Shown here piece by piece: positions 53,407 through 60,753 of a DNA stretch of 64,000 nucleotides. Where the stretch lies: positions 45,634 to 109,633 of the forward strand of contig JAQTNV010000004.1 in the NCBI GenBank assembly GCA_028713675.1. Reading direction: 5' to 3'. This DNA comes from a bacterium (lineage in GTDB: Bacteria > Desulfobacterota > JAPLJL01). The notes beneath the pieces were generated by a model. The model saw only the letters and a list, made by a program, of their open reading frames with translations. It was not told the DNA's origin and made no database searches. The number at the start of each line of letters is the position of its first letter. Position 1 is the stretch's first letter. A program made the position numbers and the translations under genes.

Positions 53407-53432
53407 GGTCAAAGGTCAAAGCTCAAAGAAAT
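53405..53432. repeat. Four-unit 7-base array
   Basis: AAGGTCA, AAGGTCA, AAGCTCA, AAGAAAT begin inside the TPR gene stop codon and abut the REP element at 53,434. Confidence 0.7.
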
Positions 53433-53433
53433 T

Positions 53434-53487
53434 GTAGCCGCAGGCTTCAGCCTGCGAAAATGGCTCAACCAGAAGGTTGCGGCTACC
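53434..53487. repeat. REP-like double hairpin (GTAGCCGCAGGCT type)
   Basis: GTAGCCGCAGGCTTCAGCCTGCG-type hairpin (arms CGCAGGCT and AGCCTGCG), then AACCAGAAGGTT and GCGGCTACC, inverse to the left end. Shorter relative of 36,626-36,714. Confidence 0.75.
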
Positions 53488-53517
53488 TGTGTAAATAATG
53501 TGTTCAAGGAAATATGA

Positions 53518-53961
53518 ATGTTTTCAAAAAAACCACCGGAAATAGTTCTGCCGGATGGGGAGGAGACCGCAGGTTTCGGAGTAATGCTGTCCGACCTCAT
53601 CAAGGAGAATCTGGAGCGCAATCCCCGCAAGGTGATTCCATTTAATCTCCTGAACCGGCTCAAGTCCAAGGTGGTGATCGAAGCCCCGGACGCCGAGGTG
53701 ATAATCACCCTGAGTTTCGGGGACGGCCGGCTGATCGTGAAGAACGGAGCCGATCCCAAAGCCAAGGTCAGGATTATCGCCAACTCGGACGTGATCCTCG
53801 AACTTTCCGGGATCAGGTTGGTAGCCGGTCTGCCCTGGATCTGGGATGAAGCGGGAAAGTCCCTGGTCCAGAGGATGTTCAAAAGGGAAATGAAGGTCAG
53901 GGGAATCGCCGATCGCCCGATTACCATGCTGTTTTTAACGAACCTAGTATCGGCTAAATGA
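53518..53961 (+). CDS. SCP2-like sterol/lipid-binding domain protein
   Basis: 147 residues behind AAGGAAAT. Pattern VVIEAPDAEVIITLSFGDGRLIV (in the middle) and KAKVRIIANSDVILELSGI matches SCP2-like domains, which cradle lipids or acyl-CoAs. No signal peptide, so cytoplasmic. Similar small SCP2-like proteins accompany lipid metabolism genes in deltaproteobacteria. Assignment by pattern only. Confidence 0.6.
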   Translation: MFSKKPPEIVLPDGEETAGFGVMLSDLIKENLERNPRKVIPFNLLNRLKSKVVIEAPDAEVIITLSFGDGRLIVKNGADPKAKVRIIANSDVILELSGIRLVAGLPWIWDEAGKSLVQRMFKREMKVRGIADRPITMLFLTNLVSAK

Positions 53962-54064
53962 AGCGGAAAGACCGGCGGAAGCGGAAAAAGCGAAATATAG
54001 GGTCAATGGCTTAGTTGAATTGATATTTTAACTACGTATTTTCAATAAGGGTGATCAAAAACAC

Positions 54065-54126
54065 TTGACAATTTTTTCTTCGAAGGGCATATTACTTTTT
54101 AAAATAGTAAGTTATAATTAATTATA
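54065..54126 (+). promoter_or_regulatory. Candidate promoter and palindrome upstream of lipoprotein gene
   Basis: TTGACA at 54,065-54,070 and CATATT at 54,088-54,093 are 17 bases apart. A perfect 14-base palindrome TATAATTAATTATA follows at 54,113-54,126 and could be an operator. The stretch is far more AT-rich than the genes around it. Confidence 0.4.
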
Positions 54127-54221
54127 TAGGAAAGGGGGTGTCGAGGATTTACCTGTAGGAAAAATTCCCAAACATTAGAATTTCCTTTAATTTAATTATT
54201 TTGAAAGGAGGAGTGAAAGGG

Positions 54222-56129
54222 ATGAAAAAGTACTTATTGGGGTTTTTAACAATTGCTTTAGCCGCCGGTCTTTCCGTTTTTTCGTTCAGTTGTGGTGGCG
54301 GCAGTTCTTCTGGCGGAAAGTGCCAGACCGCCATTGACAGCGGGGTGGTGGCGGATATCATCGCAAATTGCGACGCGACCAAGAATACCGCCCAGGAGAA
54401 CAGGGATGCCGGCCTCAAGCTGATCGCCCTGAATTCGGGCAGCGATGCCAAGGTCTTTCTCTCTGCCGTTCCTTCCACCGATCCTCTTTACGGCGAAGCC
54501 CAGTACGGGTTGATGGTGACCGATCTGCAGAGCCTGGTTAAGGATGTCGACTCCCTGATCGGGATGGTCATGAGCCTGACCTCAATGACCAGTGTCGAAA
54601 CCCAGGCGACCGGCGTGGATCTCTGGTCCATGCTCGGCTCCATGGTCGACCCGATTAAAGCCAAGCTCGTGCTTATGGATTCCGAAGCCGCCGCGGTGAT
54701 CGCCAATGGCTACACCGTATCCACGGACCCGACGGTTTTTCCCAAAGTCCCGATCGTCCTCGGCACCTCGGGCGGGCAGTATTACATCAAGGTTGACGTC
54801 CAGGGCAAAGCCGGAGCCGTGGAAGCCCGGCTGGTCCGGATAGTGGCCAACGCCGGCGTCGGCGTCATCGAGTTTATCGCCGCCCACGACCTGACCATCG
54901 ACCTGACCTCGGCCATGAGTAATCTTTCGGGCCTGATGGATCTGCTCACCGGCCTGACCAGCGGCGATAATAGTACCGACGTTGTCAAGGCCCTTCGGGG
55001 CCTGGGCTGGCTCCTGGCCGACAACCCCACGCTCCTGACTAAGAGCGCCGCCCGCTGGAACACGAATATGGGAGATGTCCCGAGCAAGTTCACCGCGGCC
55101 ATTGAAGCCCTCCGGGAACTCGATGCCGACATCATCGCGACCGCCGTTCCGACTGCCGCGGCCTGCCAGGATGTGGCCTGCCTGATTTCGAGCGACGCGG
55201 CGATTAACGCCGGCGACCAGCTTTTCATCAACGCCGCGGTGCATGTCGAAATTAAGATGGACACGACGAGCATGCTCAGCACCCTCAATTCGCTTAAAAC
55301 CTTGCTCAGCAGCATGGCCGGGATTACCCTGGACGCTACGGCGACCGGCATTACCGTGGATCTCAACCTGACCAACAGCACCATCCTGGCCCTGACCCCG
55401 ATGCTCATGGATCCTCTCGGCCGGATTATTCCGGACCTGGATGTCCTTCTGGTCAAGGCGGAAGCTTCCATTAACAGCGGCGCCCTGATCACCACCGCCG
55501 AGATCAATCCGGTGATCACTGCTCTCGATCCCACGCTTCCCACGATCCCGGACGGGCTTCTCACGATCAATGTCAAGAACCTTTACAACAAGCCGCTCCG
55601 GGATATCACGAAGACCTTCGCCTGCGACAAGGCCACTACCCTGCCGGGGACCGGTTCAAGCTGCCTGGCGATTGAGGTGGAGTCAACCGATTGTACCGAA
55701 GCCTACTGCAGCAATTCTTATTATGCGACAGCGGACGGAGCTCACTTCGCCGGGATTGCCGAGATCACCTCAATCGGGGCTGACGGCATAGCTCCCAAGG
55801 CCTGCGCCAAGCTTTCCACCGACAAGTGGCCCATCATCCCGACCAAAGGCACGATTTATGTGGCTCTGGGTGATGCCTCCCTCAACGGCGTGCTCTCAAT
55901 CGACCTGACCAAGCTTCCGGCAGCGGTGCAGACCGCGGAAGATGCCAATCATACAACTGCCGACAACTACGCCCTCTGGAAATGCGTCAACTACGTGATC
56001 ACGGACTGGGCTAAAGGAGTGGAAGAATCGACCATTGGCCAGTCAACGCGGACTTATATCGATCTGGTCGGAGGGGCGCTTCCGGCGGGAACAGTTCCTG
56101 CATTCGTGAATTGCGGGGCGTTCAAATAA
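54222..56129 (+). CDS. Large lipoprotein, paralog of the hydrolase lipoprotein's N-terminal half
   Basis: 635 residues from ATG 54,222 with AAAGGAGG upstream. Signal peptide and lipobox (FSFSCGGGSSSGG). An N-terminal TPR-like piece (GLKLIALNSGSDAKVFLSAV, GEAQYGLMVTDL) is followed by a long domain rich in Ala/Leu/Asp whose order of segments (about residues 90-330) parallels the lipoprotein at 3961-6468. Cys pairs in the C-terminal third (CQDVAC, TFACDK, SCLAIEVESTDCTEAYC) suggest disulfides. No enzyme domain is recognised. Monocistronic: own promoter and terminator. Confidence 0.8.
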   Translation: MKKYLLGFLTIALAAGLSVFSFSCGGGSSSGGKCQTAIDSGVVADIIANCDATKNTAQENRDAGLKLIALNSGSDAKVFLSAVPSTDPLYGEAQYGLMVTDLQSLVKDVDSLIGMVMSLTSMTSVETQATGVDLWSMLGSMVDPIKAKLVLMDSEAAAVIANGYTVSTDPTVFPKVPIVLGTSGGQYYIKVDVQGKAGAVEARLVRIVANAGVGVIEFIAAHDLTIDLTSAMSNLSGLMDLLTGLTSGDNSTDVVKALRGLGWLLADNPTLLTKSAARWNTNMGDVPSKFTAAIEALRELDADIIATAVPTAAACQDVACLISSDAAINAGDQLFINAAVHVEIKMDTTSMLSTLNSLKTLLSSMAGITLDATATGITVDLNLTNSTILALTPMLMDPLGRIIPDLDVLLVKAEASINSGALITTAEINPVITALDPTLPTIPDGLLTINVKNLYNKPLRDITKTFACDKATTLPGTGSSCLAIEVESTDCTEAYCSNSYYATADGAHFAGIAEITSIGADGIAPKACAKLSTDKWPIIPTKGTIYVALGDASLNGVLSIDLTKLPAAVQTAEDANHTTADNYALWKCVNYVITDWAKGVEESTIGQSTRTYIDLVGGALPAGTVPAFVNCGAFK

Positions 56130-56171
56130 ATGACCCCTTAAGTACCAATTCTAATCTGCAGGTTTTATTGA

Positions 56172-56204
56172 GGCCGGGGATCTTTGGATCCCCGGCCTTT
56201 TTTT
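56172..56204 (+). terminator. Rho-independent terminator
   Basis: A perfect 11-base stem GGCCGGGGATC/GATCCCCGGCC with loop TTTG and seven T, 40 bases after the lipoprotein stop. Confidence 0.9.
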
Positions 56205-56231
56205 GTAATGGGACAACTTGCACTCAATCCG

Positions 56232-56296
56232 GCCGATATTGTCATTCTGAGAATCTCGAATATTAATGGAGATCCTTCGTCCCACTCAGGATGACC
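56232..56296. repeat. Dispersed intergenic repeat (GTCATTCTGAG type)
   Basis: TTGTCATTCTGAGAATCTCG to CACTCAGGATGACCC with inverse ends. Related to 20,911 and 31,963. It sits in the gene-free stretch 56,130-56,526, which also holds the terminator at 56,172 and the REP element at 56,360. Confidence 0.6.
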
Positions 56297-56359
56297 CAAA
56301 GAAAAAAAGCGCAATGGGCAACGAATCGGACAGGGTGATGGAGATAATCGCTCCCCATA

Positions 56360-56459
56360 GTAGGGGCGGGGTTTATCCCCGCCCGAAGAATCGTTTTTCC
56401 GGGAGGGCACAAGGCCCTCCCCTACGAAAATCAATAAAATGACCCCCGGTCTTGCCGCA
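56360..56459. repeat. REP-like element, uninterrupted copy
   Basis: GTAGGGGCGGGGTTTAT-CCCCGCCC hairpin, then GAAGAATCGTTTTTCC, GGGAGGGC-ACAAG-GCCCTCCC and CCTACG, followed by a shared tail (CAATAAAAT, CGGTCTTGCCG). It is the intact counterpart of 32,066-32,187. Confidence 0.8.
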
Positions 56460-56526
56460 GAAAGATTTTCTAAGCCTTTTTCAATTAGGGACGTTCCGCT
56501 ACAATAAACACCCAAGGAGGTCCAAA

Positions 56527-57891
56527 ATGCCGCTGATTTTTGACTTTACCAATCTGTTGACCGGCGGGGTGGGCGAAAAAGCCGGCATTTCCGAAGAGGA
56601 AATCAAGAAGTTTGCCGGCCCGGCGGAGAAAATCGTCACGGAGGCGGAGGCTAAACGGCTTCCCTTCCGGGAGCTTCCCTACCGGGATGAGTACGCGAAA
56701 TCCGTTAACAGCCTGGCCGGGGAATGTGCCGGCCGTTTTTCCACCCTGGTCAATCTCGGGATCGGGGGTTCCTCCCTGGGAGGCAACGCCCTGGTGTCCG
56801 CCCTGGCCGGGTCCGGGGGGAACCACCGGGAGGCCTCCGTGTTTTTCCCCGAGAACGTGGACCCGGATTCATTTTCCCGGCTGCTGAATTCACTCGACCT
56901 GGAGAAAACCATTTTCAGCGTGGTCAGCAAGTCCGGGTCTACCGCGGAGACAGCCGCCCAGTTCCTGGTGGTGAGGGAAAGGCTGATCAGCCGTTTCGGC
57001 CCGGGCGGGTACCGGGAAAGGGTAGTGGCGATTACCGATCCGAAGAAGGGAGACCTGCGCCGCCTGGCCGAAGAGGACGGGTTGAGAACCCTGCCTTTCC
57101 CCGACGGGGTGGGGGGGAGATTCTCGGTGCTTTGCCCGGTGGGACTGTTTCCGGCCGCCATGGACGGGATCGATATCGGCGAGGTCCTGGCGGGGGCCCG
57201 GGAGATGGATAAACGCTGTCGGTCAACCGATCTTTTCCAGAACCCGGCTCTGCTTTTCGCGATTCTTTTATTCCTCTCCAGCCGCAAGGGCAGGGGAATG
57301 GTGATTTTCTGGCCTTACTCCGACCTGCTGATCCCGGCGGCGGATTGGTTCCGGCAATTGTGGGCGGAAAGCCTGGGGAAGAGGGTTTCCACTAGCGGAG
57401 AGGTGATCTCCGCCGGGCAGACCCCCGTCCGGGCCGTGGGGGTGACCGACCAGCACTCCCAGCTCCAGCTCTATATCGAGGGACCTGGGGACAAGGTCGT
57501 CTGCTTTCTGGCGGTCAACGATTACCGGACGGTAGTCGAGATCCCGAACGCGGGAATCAGCCTCCCGAGTTTTTCCTACCTGCAGGGAAAAACCCTGAAT
57601 TCCCTGATCCGGGCCGAGCAGGAGGCCACCGAAATGTCCCTGACCAACGCCGGGAGGCCGAATTGCAAGCTGGTTTTTCCCCGGCTCTCGGCCGCTCACC
57701 TGGGGGAATATTTTTACCTGCTCGAGGTGGCCACCGCCTTCGCGGGGGCGCTTTTCCAGATTGACCCGTTCGATCAGCCCGGGGTGGAGGAAGGGAAAAA
57801 GCTCACCTTCGGGATGATGGGCCGGGAGGGCTACGAAGAAAAGCAGAAGGAATTTCTCGAATGGCGGAAAAGGCCGGGGAAGATAGTTTAA
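56527..57891 (+). CDS. pgi: Glucose-6-phosphate isomerase
   Basis: 454 residues from ATG 56,527 behind AAGGAGG; the frame runs on upstream without a site. VNLGIGGSSLGGNALV (about residue 78), SKSGSTAETAAQFLV (about 137), the catalytic Glu region FRQLWAESLGKR and GVTDQHSQLQLYIEGP are the PGI signatures. Interconverts glucose-6-phosphate and fructose-6-phosphate. Single-gene unit with its own terminator. Confidence 0.95.
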   Translation: MPLIFDFTNLLTGGVGEKAGISEEEIKKFAGPAEKIVTEAEAKRLPFRELPYRDEYAKSVNSLAGECAGRFSTLVNLGIGGSSLGGNALVSALAGSGGNHREASVFFPENVDPDSFSRLLNSLDLEKTIFSVVSKSGSTAETAAQFLVVRERLISRFGPGGYRERVVAITDPKKGDLRRLAEEDGLRTLPFPDGVGGRFSVLCPVGLFPAAMDGIDIGEVLAGAREMDKRCRSTDLFQNPALLFAILLFLSSRKGRGMVIFWPYSDLLIPAADWFRQLWAESLGKRVSTSGEVISAGQTPVRAVGVTDQHSQLQLYIEGPGDKVVCFLAVNDYRTVVEIPNAGISLPSFSYLQGKTLNSLIRAEQEATEMSLTNAGRPNCKLVFPRLSAAHLGEYFYLLEVATAFAGALFQIDPFDQPGVEEGKKLTFGMMGREGYEEKQKEFLEWRKRPGKIV

Positions 57892-57954
57892 AACAGTAAC
57901 AAGTAGCAGGTAGCAGGTAACAATTAGCAAGTAGCCAGTAGCCAATAACCAGTA
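57892..57954. repeat. Nine-unit 7-base array after pgi (left arm)
   Basis: AACAGTA, ACAAGTA, GCAGGTA, GCAGGTA, ACAATTA, GCAAGTA, GCCAGTA, GCCAATA, ACCAGTA, contiguous from the pgi stop codon. Its inverse lies at 58,034-58,068, so the two arms flank the terminator. Confidence 0.85.
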
Positions 57955-57962
57955 AATATAAA

Positions 57963-57996
57963 AACCCCAAAGTGTTTGGCTTTGGGGTTTTTTCTA
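57963..57996 (+). terminator. Rho-independent terminator after pgi
   Basis: AACCCCAAAG/CTTTGGGGTT, 10-base stem with a 7-base loop and a T run. Confidence 0.85.
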
Positions 57997-58033
57997 TTTA
58001 AGAAAATAAATATTTTTAGTTTGTTTGGTTTTT

Positions 58034-58068
58034 AACTGGTTACCTGTTACCTGCTACCGGCGACTGAT
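58034..58068. repeat. Five-unit 7-base array (right arm)
   Basis: AACTGGT, TACCTGT, TACCTGC, TACCGGC, GACTGAT: inverse of the 57,892 array and adjacent to the acyltransferase stop. Confidence 0.75.
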
Positions 58069-58069
58069 T

Positions 58070-59419
58070 TTAACCCCGCCAGGTCGATTTCCGCTTTTTC
58101 AGAAGCTCGTAAACCATGTCCTGGATCTGGGTACGGATTTTTTCGGAGATCTGGTTGATCAGGATCTGGTCGTCGACCGCGTCGGGCGGATGTTCATCCA
58201 GATGGATCGGGGTGCCGAAGCGGATGTGCCATTTGGAAGGAAGGGGAACCACGCCCAGGGGACCGAGCCAGGGAAAGGTGGGGGTAATCGGGAAAATCGG
58301 GAACCCGAGGGCCTTGCCGATGAAATCGACGCGGGCCATGATCGGATAGATTTCTTCGGATCCGACCACCGCGATCGGGATGATCGGGGAATGAGTTTTG
58401 AGCGCCAGGCGCACGAACCCGCCCCGGCCGAAACGCTGGAGCCGGTAGCGCTCCTTGTAATACTTGGTTGGCCCCTTGATTCCCTCCGGAAAAACGATGA
58501 CCACCTCGTCCTTTTCCAGGAGCCGGATGGCATTCTCCTGGCAGGCGCGCACACTTCCGGTCCGGGCCATGAAATTCCCGATAAAGGGGAAATAATAAGC
58601 GAAATTTTCCACCAAAGGGCGGACCTCGCGCCGGGTGGGATGGTAGTTCCGGACCGCCAGCTTAATCATGGCCCCGTCGAAAGGTAGGGTGCCGGAATGA
58701 TTGGCGACCAGGAGGACCCGCCCGGAGTCGGGGATGTTGGCGATGCCTTCCGCCTCCACCCGCCACCACTTGTTGTAGAGAAAATCGAACAGGGGCTTGA
58801 TCCGGTCTTCAAAGACTGTGTCCAGTCCGAATTCATCCACTTCGTCCCCGGTCCCGCGCATGGAAAATTTCCGCCAGAGATCACGGTAGAAGGAAGGCTG
58901 CAGTATTTTCTGCCCTTTCTCGAGGGGGGCTTTAATCCTGGAAATTACGGCCTTTCTTTCTTTGGCCCGGGGAAGCGAGGTTTCGATTTTGCCGATCACC
59001 GATTCGAATTTCTGCTCGTAATTTTCCACCGCTTTTTTCAGGTTTTCTTCCAGGTCTCCCAGCTCCGGGGCGGGCACGTTCAGCCGCTGCAGGATTTCTT
59101 CCATCCCTTTTTCCAGGCTTTCGAACGAGTTGTCAATCCGGTTTTCGATCAGATGGATCCTCTGGTCCACCGCCTCGTCCAGTTTTTGGATGCGGACGGC
59201 GGCTTTTCGAAGCCGCTTCCGGGATTTTTTCGGGCGGGGCGGGGAAACAAAACCGTTGTCCAGAAAATCGTCCCTCACCCGGGGACGGGCACCGGCGGCT
59301 GTTTTCGTCTCCGCGAGGGGATTGAGCAGCTGCAGCTTCAGGCCCTGGTTCTGAGCCGGTTTGCCTTCCGGCCCGTTTTTTTTCAGCGGATCATTACCGA
59401 GGATATTCGGATTGTCCAT
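58070..59419 (-). CDS. 1-acyl-glycerol-phosphate acyltransferase (PlsC type) with N-terminal coiled coil
   Basis: 449 residues from ATG 59,419 behind GGGAAAGGG. The C-terminal 240 residues form a PlsC domain: ANHSGTLPFDGAMI (NHx4D catalytic motif, about residue 240) and VFPEGIKGPTKYYK (FPEG motif). The first 190 residues are a charged, helical extension with coiled-coil character (LDEAVDQRIHLIENRIDNSF), absent from ordinary PlsC enzymes. It probably acylates lysophospholipid or a related acceptor at the membrane. The epimerase lies 29 bases upstream in the same operon. Confidence 0.87.
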   Translation of the reverse strand: MDNPNILGNDPLKKNGPEGKPAQNQGLKLQLLNPLAETKTAAGARPRVRDDFLDNGFVSPPRPKKSRKRLRKAAVRIQKLDEAVDQRIHLIENRIDNSFESLEKGMEEILQRLNVPAPELGDLEENLKKAVENYEQKFESVIGKIETSLPRAKERKAVISRIKAPLEKGQKILQPSFYRDLWRKFSMRGTGDEVDEFGLDTVFEDRIKPLFDFLYNKWWRVEAEGIANIPDSGRVLLVANHSGTLPFDGAMIKLAVRNYHPTRREVRPLVENFAYYFPFIGNFMARTGSVRACQENAIRLLEKDEVVIVFPEGIKGPTKYYKERYRLQRFGRGGFVRLALKTHSPIIPIAVVGSEEIYPIMARVDFIGKALGFPIFPITPTFPWLGPLGVVPLPSKWHIRFGTPIHLDEHPPDAVDDQILINQISEKIRTQIQDMVYELLKKRKSTWRG

Positions 59420-59447
59420 GTGTTTTCCCTTTCCCGGCGGAAGGTGT

Positions 59448-60494
59448 TCATTCCACCAGGTGGATGGCCCGGAGCCGCTGGATGCCCAGGAAGGCTTCCA
59501 GGCTTTCCTTGGTGGAATATTTCGGGAAGAAACCCAGTTCCTTCCGGGCCTTACTGCCGTCGGCAACCCACAGATACCTGATGTAATCCAGGTAGGCGGC
59601 GGGAGCTATCCCGACCTGGGCCAGCCACAGGCCTTCAACCATCGGGTAGGCAAAAGCGTGCAGGATGGGAGCCTTGACCTTGCCCGAAAGCTTGACGATG
59701 GTGCTCAGGGGCAGAACCCCGCGTCCGACGATGTTAAAGACTCCCCGGCAGTCGCGTTCCACCGCCAGGCGGTAGGCGTCCAGGGCATCTTCTTCGTGGA
59801 CGAACTGCACCAGCGGGTCATATCCCAGGAGGGTGGTGATCACGGGCAAGCTCAGATAGGTAGTGATGAAATTCCGGATGGTGGGGCCGAGAATGGTGCA
59901 GGGGCGAAGGACGGTGACGGTCGTTTCCGGATGTTTCTTCTGGAAATTCTGCGCGTGTTCCTCCACTTCAATCCGGTCCCGGATCGGACGGAATTCGCGG
60001 TTGCCCCGGAGGGGGGATTCCTCGACCAGGAAATTGGGATTGATGGGGAGAGCACCGTAAACCATGGTGGTACTGGAAACGATGATCTTCTTGACCTTGT
60101 TTTTGGCGCAGGCGTGGAAGACGTACATGGTTCCCACCGATTCGAGCTCGTGGGCGTATGAGCTTTTATGGGTGGGACTGGAAAGGAAGGCCAGGTGGAT
60201 AAAGGTGTCGCATTTCTCCCGCTCGAGAATTTCCGAAAGGGTGACATCGGCGGTGGTGGAAGTCAGGTCCAGTTTGTAGAAACGGGTGGCGGGCTTCAGA
60301 AAATCCGGTTTTTCCAGATCCAGGGCTACCAGCTGGTGACGCCCTTCCTGTTGTAAACGCTGCAGGAGGTTGGATCCGATGAAACTCCGGGTTCCGGTTA
60401 TGGCGATCACCCGGGATTTCGGCCGGGTGAAAGCCGGGGATTCGCCCGCTTTGGTTTTTTTGCTTTTAACCGTGGTTTTGCTTTTAACCGGCAT
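59448..60494 (-). CDS. NAD-dependent epimerase/dehydratase (extended SDR)
   Basis: 348 residues. A Lys/Thr-rich leader of about 28 residues precedes the nucleotide motif ITGTRSFIGSNLLQRL (GxxxxxG). The catalytic Tyr/Lys pair of the canonical YxxxK is not obvious; the region after SSTTMVYGALP may hold a degenerate form. Such epimerase-like proteins paired with acyltransferases are common in deltaproteobacteria, where the substrate is unknown; a sugar nucleotide or lipid intermediate is possible. Confidence 0.83.
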   Translation of the reverse strand: MPVKSKTTVKSKKTKAGESPAFTRPKSRVIAITGTRSFIGSNLLQRLQQEGRHQLVALDLEKPDFLKPATRFYKLDLTSTTADVTLSEILEREKCDTFIHLAFLSSPTHKSSYAHELESVGTMYVFHACAKNKVKKIIVSSTTMVYGALPINPNFLVEESPLRGNREFRPIRDRIEVEEHAQNFQKKHPETTVTVLRPCTILGPTIRNFITTYLSLPVITTLLGYDPLVQFVHEEDALDAYRLAVERDCRGVFNIVGRGVLPLSTIVKLSGKVKAPILHAFAYPMVEGLWLAQVGIAPAAYLDYIRYLWVADGSKARKELGFFPKYSTKESLEAFLGIQRLRAIHLVE

Positions 60495-60710
60495 TTTTCT
60501 TAAGGGTTATGAAAAATATAAACGAAAATGCATGATAAGTTAATGATAAAAATCTGTCAAGAACTCGGAGTTTATTTTGTGCCAATCCAGCCCGCTGTTT
60601 ATCCTGAGTCAACCGGTTTTGAGTCTAGGTTATTCCCTTGTATCGCTTGTATTATTACTTAAATAGAAAACCCGGATTGTCGATTCTGATGAACTTAAGG
60701 TCATTCCAGA

Positions 60711-60739
60711 TTGTCTGCAAATATATAAGATAGTATATA
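60711..60739 (+). promoter_or_regulatory. Weak candidate promoter of mutL
   Basis: TTGTCT and TATATA with a 17-base spacer, ending 15 bases before the mutL ATG. The surrounding 60,495-60,753 stretch is AT-rich and otherwise featureless. Confidence 0.3.
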
Positions 60740-60753
60740 TAGTAGTTAAGGGT

